Positions 56,950 through 64,000 of a stretch of DNA of 64,000 bases are shown in pieces. The number at the start of each line of letters is the position of its first letter. Position 1 is the first letter of the stretch. Source of the stretch: Conoideocrella luteorostrata (taxonomy: Eukaryota; Ascomycota; Sordariomycetes; Hypocreales; Clavicipitaceae); the NCBI GenBank assembly GCA_032433595.1, contig JASWJB010000034.1, positions 62,001 through 126,000 on the forward strand, written 5' to 3'. Below the pieces are notes generated by a model. That model was not told the origin of the DNA and ran no database searches. It worked only from the letters and a program-made list of their open reading frames with translations. The position numbers and the translations under genes were made by a program.

Positions 56950-59900
56950 ATGTCAGAACTCAACGAGGAGCTATCTAAGTGGTATGAGGAACTCCAGAAG
57001 CTCCCCCCCGACTGCCACTTGCTGTGCCCGAAGATTGGCCCGGACGATAACGAGAACTACAAAACTTTGGACGGCATAGAATCCGACATCTCCGCCGACG
57101 AGAAGAAGCAGCGGGTCGAAAATGGTAACCGTCGCATCGAAATCACCTACTGGAATAGCTTGATATTTGGCTTTGATAAAACCGCTGCAGGGAAATGGCT
57201 CGAAGAGTTTAAAAACAGGATTGAAGGGACACTAAGGACATGCTCAGATTGTGTCCTCAACTGGCATATGCAGCGACCCCTCTACCTTCAAAAGTTTTCC
57301 GAGTATGTTATTGCACCTAGTTTCCCCTTTAACGCGAATGCATTTTAACAAGCTGCAGAAAATGGAATGAAGATGTCATTCTTCACATTCAGGACATGCT
57401 CGATCGCATCGATGTAGGAAGAATCGAACACAATTTGACCTGGGCAAAGGAATATATTAGCAAAATTGAAGACAGTGGGATCGTCTTCAAGAAGGCACGG
57501 TTTGGGGATGACCTACCAACTGTTCTCATTGCTATCTATGAAGCGCTGTGCTGTATGCCGTACATGGCCGGTCCAGAGCAACGGGCCGTCTTTCAGTATG
57601 TTTTCATGCGTTTGCAAGGGAAGACTTATCTCAAGCTAGGGAGCAAAGATCCTTTGCCAGGCATGACATTTTTCCTCTTCGATCAAAAGAACGAGGACCG
57701 TCGGGAATGGGCGCAGGAAAACTGGAAGGCTATTGATGCCAAGTCAATCACAGAGGCACAGTTTGACTGGGCAGTGAGTGCTGGCTTGGTCAACGCGATT
57801 GAAGAGATAAGCCGCAAGGATCTCAATCAGCCGCCGGTGGAGGTATACTTGGAAATTGAACGGTTCTGGGAAGGGTTTGAAATCATCCTAACAAAGTTGC
57901 CGGAACACCTCATTCTTAGCCGACTCCGCAGCATGGAGCTGCGTCCAGGTAGTATCAACGTGTACGACTTGCTCTTCCGCCACATTGCTTGCCGCTCGGA
58001 AGGGGTCCTGGTTGTTACAATTCGGGTAATCACGACGTTTTTCAAAGAGTCTCCCAAAGCGTTATGGGATGTCGTTGGCGATGCTCGACCGAACGTAATT
58101 GCAGATCTTCTTTTCGGCAGTCCTTTCTACAAAACCCTGCTCAATCAGTCTCTGGACGACTGCTGGAGCGGTTTCACCCTGGATGACGATGTTGTCCCTT
58201 TCCCTACTTCTTGGATTCAACCCTGGCTCCTGTCGTTGACTCGAGATCACAGATATGATGCTTGTGAGGTTCTCATGCACACACTGTTTGGTAGCTTGGC
58301 TAAAGACCCTTCTATTGGCGAACCAGGCCAGTCAGCATGTATTCGTGCTGGATTTGACGCCATGCATTTCACCATGAAGTCATTTTTGGACCCAAGTACA
58401 CAGATCGTATCAGGAACTATTAATTTATACGCAAGTGCAGCCTTTAATCTGGTCGGTAAGCACAAAGATCTCATCTTAGAGAATCTGCGGCCACCAAGAG
58501 ACTCCCACGAGGGCTGGACCACGTTCAAAGTCTCGGACGCAGCAAAGTCGGTTTTTCAGGCAGCTATGAAACTGGATATGAAGATGTTCTCAGAGGAGTT
58601 TCAAGCCATCCATAGCAGCAAACAGCTTCAGTCAACAGTAGTTCGAAATTCTGAAGCATTCTGGGAAGGTATTGTCGAAATGTTCGATGCTTCTGCGGAC
58701 CAGGTATCTCTTGCGAAAGACATATTGATATCTCTCGGGCCACTGATATCAGTAGAACAAATACGACCCCGTAAAAGTGCTAACAAGCTGGACGAGTCCA
58801 GCCAACGGTTCAATACGTCTCTCAGTGCCACTGCTAGTGTATTGACAAGGATTCTGACACGAATATCTGAAGTTGATACTACAGACCTGAATATGTTGTT
58901 TACTGATCGGTTGTCCTTCCAAGCTATCGTAGGACTGTCTGTTCATGACGATTCCAATTTAGCTGAAGGCTCCGCAGAAATACTCAAGAACTGGACAGGC
59001 GAACTTTCACGAAGTGCGGCTTTACAGCATATGTCGCAGTTTCATCCAGACCAAACACTGTCCTCTATTGTTTGGACTCTGGAAAGAATAATGAAAAATC
59101 CATTTCCTTGGGGACCAATTCGGCCGCTCCTGAACATGAGTCGAGATGTTCTTCAGGGCTTGTCTGATCCGACCATAGGAGTTCTGAGGACGAAGACTTT
59201 GAACCCAAAGTCTGCTGCTATTGTGCTACGTTGGTGGAATGAGCAGTGGCGATTCGTATCGAAGTCTTGTCTAAACATTGAATCCTGGTCGTTTTGCATT
59301 CCAAACAGCACCATGACAGAATTCTGTCGGGAAATAATGGAATTGGCGGAAGCCCTTATCGCAGAAGACGGCCTGCTTACTTCTGCCACCGCCTTGGGAA
59401 AGAGTGAGAGAGAAGTAATGCCTATCATTCTGGGTCCGGCAAAAGATAATTTTCGTGGCATGGAAAACATGATTCGACTTAAGGATAGATGGTTGGTCGA
59501 TGTGACGGTTCGAGTTCTTTGCAAAATTCTTACCCGACTGCGAGAAAACAAACTGGAAATTAATGCTGGCTCTCGGAAACTCATCACAGATGCTTGCATC
59601 CCTACTGGCAAGTTTGGGAAATATATTCGTTCGACAAATTTAAACGATCAACAGCGAGCAGAGCTGCTGCAGGCACTCGGCCATGACGAAGACGTCCAAA
59701 TTATTCAACTTGGCGTGTCCTCGGATTCGTCAGAGCGATCATCTATGCCGAGCAAGGCTAAGGCTAAGGCCAAGACGCAGAGCAAACTTGATGCTTGGTC
59801 CAAATCAGCACCACCTGGTAGTAAACCCTCTGACCCAACGCACACGGGAAGAACCAACCGGGATGATGTCCTGGACTTTAGCCGATCTGCAGACAGCCCG

Positions 59901-62900
59901 ATTCTCAGACAACTTGCGGCGCAGCAAGCAAAAGCAAAAGTTAAGGTTCCTGACCACAAAGCTATATCATCTCTCAAAGAAAGCAGACAAAGAGAGAAGG
60001 CTGAAAAGGCAAAGAGAGATGCCGAGGCAATTGCGAGAGCCAAGAAGATACGAGGAGAAACTGTGCCGGGCGAAGGGTCGGGCATCAACGGCCTAGGTGT
60101 TATTGGAAAAGACCACGGGAGAAGTGAAATCATGGTTAATAGCTCTGATGAAGATTCGGGCGATGACAGTGACGACTCTGATTCTGACAGACAACTTGCC
60201 AATTTGAGCACTGGCGGCCAGAAAGGCCTGGACGAACAGGAGAGGAGACGGCAACAAGCGTTGCGAGACAGAGTTCGACGGCCTGTCAAAAAGGTTCGAC
60301 AACAACGGTCTGTCAAGGAGATGAGGGCTCGATTGGTTCCTCCCATGGACAGATTACACAACACAATCCTGGCATGGGATATTTTCCATGAAGGTAATGA
60401 CCCGCCTAATGGGCCAGCTGCATCTGAGGTAGCTACCAAGTATTCCGACCCTCGGTCGTACCAAGCTACTTTTTTTCCATTGCTGGCGTCAGAGGCATGG
60501 CGTTCTTTTGTAACTGCCAAGGACGAGATAACATCCCAGGCTTTTGGCATGAAAATTGCAAGTCGTGCAAGTGTGGACAGTTTCCTGGAAATTGCCTTTA
60601 CAATGCCTGTTGTGCAAAACCGAGAAAGGGGTGTTTCAGAAGGAGACATCTTACTTGTGTCCGAGGCTGAGAACCCACTGAACAACCCAAGCTCACGACA
60701 TTGTCTGGCAAGAGTTCATCGGATCACTTACAAGAAAGATCTGATTGAAATTACGTATCGTGTTGCTTCTCGCAATAATCAGCTATCACCCGTATTAACG
60801 CCAGGTGTTAGTGTACATGGTATCAAAGTCACGAACATGACAACAATAGAGAGAGAGTATGCAGCGTTGGAGAGTCTGCAATACTACGATCTCATGGATG
60901 AGATTCTGAAAGCTGAGCCATCGCCGATCATTCGGTATGGAGATGAAAGGATATCGAACGCCATGCAAAACTGGGCACTAAATCGTGGCCAAGCAATGGC
61001 AGTGCTTGGTGCGCACGAAAACGACGGGTTTACACTCATTCAAGGGTAGGTCTTGATACAAAATTAACGAATGTTTGCAGCACTGACTTAGATACAGACC
61101 TCCCGGAACGGGTAAAACAAAGACCATTACTGCTATGGTCGGTTCGTTGTTGTCTGAACAGCTTGCCCAAACCACCAATGGCGTGCCAGTAGGCGCTCCG
61201 CTGCGGCCCCTAGCAACACCCACACCGGCAGCCCAAGGGCGCACCAAGAAGCTTCTCGTTTGTGCTCCAAGTAACGCAGCCGTAGATGAACTAGTCCTTC
61301 GTCTCAAGGGAGGTGTGAGGACAACTGGTGGGAAGACAAAGCCTATCAGCGTGCTCCGTCTTGGAAGAAGCGATGCTATCAATGCTGCCGTGAAGGATGT
61401 TACACTCGATGAGCTTGTTCGAAACCGATTGGAGGGCGACAACACAAAAGACAAGGCCAAGGCGGAACGAGACAAGCTTCATGAAGACGCATCCAAGATC
61501 AAAGACGAGCTGTCCGAAATTCGACAACGCTTAGACGAGGCTCGTGCTCAGGATGATCGTGCATCGCAGAACACCTTTTCCAGGAAATTTGACGAGCTGA
61601 AACGACAACAAATGCAAATCGGTAAGCAAATTGATGCCAATAAGGATAGCGGAAATTCTTTGGCTCGAGAAATGGAAATGCGGCGACGCCAGGTGCAACA
61701 GGAAATTCTCAACTCGGCACATGTTATATGTGCCACACTCAGTGGCAGCGGGCATGAAATGTTCCGCAACCTCGATGTCGAATTCGAAACTGTCATTATT
61801 GATGAAGCTGCCCAATGTGTTGAGCTTAGCGCGTTGATCCCGCTGAAGTATGGGTGCTGCAAGTGTATCCTTGTCGGTGATCCCAAGCAACTGCCACCTA
61901 CCGTCTTGTCCCAGTCGGCTGCCAGATTTGGCTACGACCAGAGTTTATTCGTGCGAATGCAACAGAATCATCCCAAGTCTGTTCATTTGCTTGATATGCA
62001 ATACCGAATGCACCCAGAAATTAGCAAGTTTCCCAGCACCGAATTCTACGAAGGGCAACTTCAGGATGGCCAGGACATGCTCCAACTTCGACGGCAGCCC
62101 TGGCATAACAGTGCATTGCTTAGTCCCTATCGCTTCTTCGACGTGGAGGGTGTTCAAGCAAAGGGCCGCAAAGGCAGGTCACTGGTGAATACCAAGGAAC
62201 TGGATGTTGCCATCGAGATGTACGAACGCTTCAGGAAGGAATACGAGCAGTGCGACCTAACCGGGAAAATTGGCATCATCACACCCTATAAGGCGCAACT
62301 ATTTGAAATGCGGAAACGTTTCATCAGCCGATATGGCGAAAACATCACAGACATCATCGAATTCAACACCACAGACGCTTTTCAAGGCCGCGAATGTGAA
62401 ATTATTATATTCTCTTGCGTACGAGCCAGCTCAACTGGTGGCATTGGTTTCATGACAGACATTAGACGTATGAACGTTGGTCTGACGCGTGCCAAATCGT
62501 CACTGTGGGTTCTTGGAGATTCCAGAGCCCTAGTTCAAGGTGAGTTCTGGAAGAAACTGATTGAGGATGCCAAGGCCCGGGACCGTTATACAAAGGGAGA
62601 TATATTGGGCATGTTCAGGCGACCTTTGCAGCAAGTCAACCCCTCTTTGGCTTATTCTACTATTCAAAATCCGTCACCCAAAGACATCGACATGGAGGAT
62701 GCGCCGTCGGCAAATGAAGCTTCAGACGCCGCGCAAAATAACACGAAACCATACGATTCCTCACCTTATAGCATCATAGCACCTCGCCCCGATCTCGGTG
62801 AACCCAGCAAGCCTCCTCGAGATATGACCAACAACAAAACAAACATCATTGTACCACGTGAAGGTGGTCCGCCAACCATACACACGTCGAATAATCAGCA

Positions 62901-63394
62901 CACCGAGAACAAAAAACGAGCTCTGGATGGCTCTGATTTTGACCAGCAGTCATCAAAGAGAGTATGTGACAAGTCAGCGGTCACTTGCGTGACCAGTAAT
63001 ACTACCCAGAATTCTAACATGGCAACAGATTGCAACGAGCAGCAAGTCACGAGGTGGACTAATGGGCAAATTCGGCGGGAAACCGATGACGCAAATGAAG
63101 CCACCAAAGGATCCCTCAGCAATGTCTGTGCTGGGAATGGTACCCCCGGAACGACCTCCAGCGAGGACGACGATGGATTCGAAAGCGATTCCGACGAATC
63201 AAACGCCGAGTGGATCGACGTCGTCATCAATCCAACCTAGCAGCTCTATGGCTAACACAAAGGTATGTGCACAGCTTCAACTGTCCATTACGTTGGTACA
63301 GACTGACACTGTATACTAGCCGATGAACAAACCACCGCCACAGGCCCTTCGAAAGAAAGCCAAACCAAGTTTGTTCATGCCTAAGAAAAGGTAA
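56950..63394 (+). CDS. SEN1: Sen1-type RNA/DNA helicase
   Basis: This SF1B helicase resolves R-loops and terminates non-coding RNA polymerase II transcription. Five exons, 56950-57302, 57353-61045, 61098-62961, 63029-63262 and 63320-63394, give 2072 aa, within the range of fungal Sen1 (2231 in yeast). The N-terminal ~1000 residues form the helical Sen1 N-domain. A charged Ser/Lys/Glu linker follows. The helicase core starts with Walker A GPPGTGKT at about 1349 (spanning the exon 2/3 junction), DEAAQ at about 1584, GDPKQLPPTV, QYRMHP, TTDAFQGRE and RRMNVGLTRAK at about 1805. The last two introns are inferred: 62962-63028 has a GTATGT donor, a CTAAC branch and a CAACAG acceptor, and leads into a basic tail ending KPSLFMPKKR, typical of a Sen1 nuclear-localisation end. 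Reading straight through instead gives an acidic tail ending at 63240. Confidence 0.92.
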
Positions 63395-64000
63395 CATGAT
63401 AAGCAAGAACGAAGGATCATGATTATTTTCGTTTTCTCTCATCCCATCCGAGGAAGTAAATTATCAGCATAGCGATGGCGCACTTCACACTTTAGACGGT
63501 TGAAAACATGTTTTAGGCGTCCTGGAAAGCATAGGATACTAGCTTTTTTGAAATTAGAATATACTTTGCATAGGGCGCGAGAGACGGAACGCTGGGTTCG
63601 CTAAACCCATCCGGAGCGTTAGATAGAAGCCATTCAAAGATTGTGTGGTAAAGGGGGACGAAGAAATCGGGCTCCAACAGGGTAAAGATGCTTGGTATTT
63701 AACCCGGCTTCTCGAACGCGAAGCTGAACCTCGTACATTGTACGTAGTATGCCATGGTGACAAAGATGTCAGATTGAAGACATTCAGGCTGGCGTGGATG
63801 CCGGATCATATCGTCTGCCCAAGAAGCCAACGGTCCACAACATAGCAGAACATAGCAGAACAGAGTAAAACTTGATCAATCGCCGTGGACGGAAAACATC
63901 GATGTCCATGGCAGAGGTTGTCTCAGATGGCCATGATCTGCTACCCACAAGAAGTTGGATCAAATGGGCGTCGCTAGACAGGGTCGATCGAATCTTCTAC
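63395..64000. other. Right-edge region
   Basis: Downstream of SEN1. A frame beginning at ATG 63902 (also ATG 63908), MSMAEVVSDGHDLLPTR and on, stays open for 33 codons to the window edge and could be the start of another plus-strand gene. That length is too short to judge. Nothing else is recognised. Confidence 0.35.

Noticed and set aside
63645..63845. 66-aa plus-strand frame near the right edge
   Set aside because: No domain, no conserved start context and an overlapping minus-strand frame; it falls in the 3' region of SEN1.

Overview
The window looks like a piece of a filamentous ascomycete genome (Pezizomycotina, most likely Sordariomycetes and perhaps Hypocreales; the rank is inferred). 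The genes are spaced 0.4-4 kb apart on both strands. Introns are 48-95 nt, with GTANGT donors, CTAAC or CTGAC branch points and YAG acceptors; one intron is 455 nt. There are no operons. Coding boundaries were set by hand from splice signals and reading frame, so each multi-exon span includes its introns and the exon limits are given in the evidence.

Layout. 1-5.7 kb: a Dbf2/SidB-type NDR kinase (minus) and a secreted CREG-like flavin-fold protein (plus). 5.7-9.4 kb: gene-free. 9.4-18.0 kb: Mediator subunit Med12 (plus) facing an F-BAR/RhoGAP protein of the Rgd1 type (minus). 20.0-24.8 kb: ribosomal protein eS28 and an RBR-like RING protein, both minus. 24.8-33.3 kb: 8.5 kb with no supportable intact gene, one possible membrane-protein fragment and AT-rich patches that resemble RIP-mutated relics. 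33.3-39.0 kb: elongation factor Eaf, a GFA-domain protein and Pop1 of RNase P/MRP. 40.3-48.5 kb: an NT-C2 protein with micro-exons, the Hsp70-like chaperone Ssz1, exosome cap protein Rrp40 and a predicted membrane-anchored C2H2 zinc-finger protein. 50.6-63.4 kb: a UPF1-like SF1 helicase, a RID/Masc1-type cytosine-5 DNA methyltransferase and the Sen1 helicase.

Most genes are conserved housekeeping genes for transcription (Med12, Eaf, Sen1), RNA processing (Pop1, Rrp40), translation (eS28, Ssz1) and septation or polarity signalling (Dbf2, Rgd1). The accessory signals are of three kinds. First, a RID-type methyltransferase, the family needed for repeat-induced point mutation, sits between two SF1B helicases. 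Second, a zinc-finger protein carries an N-terminal transmembrane segment. Third, about 28 copies of the short motif TACGGAGTA(C) are scattered through intergenic DNA and absent from the exons I checked.

No tRNA, rRNA, CRISPR array or intact transposon was recognised.
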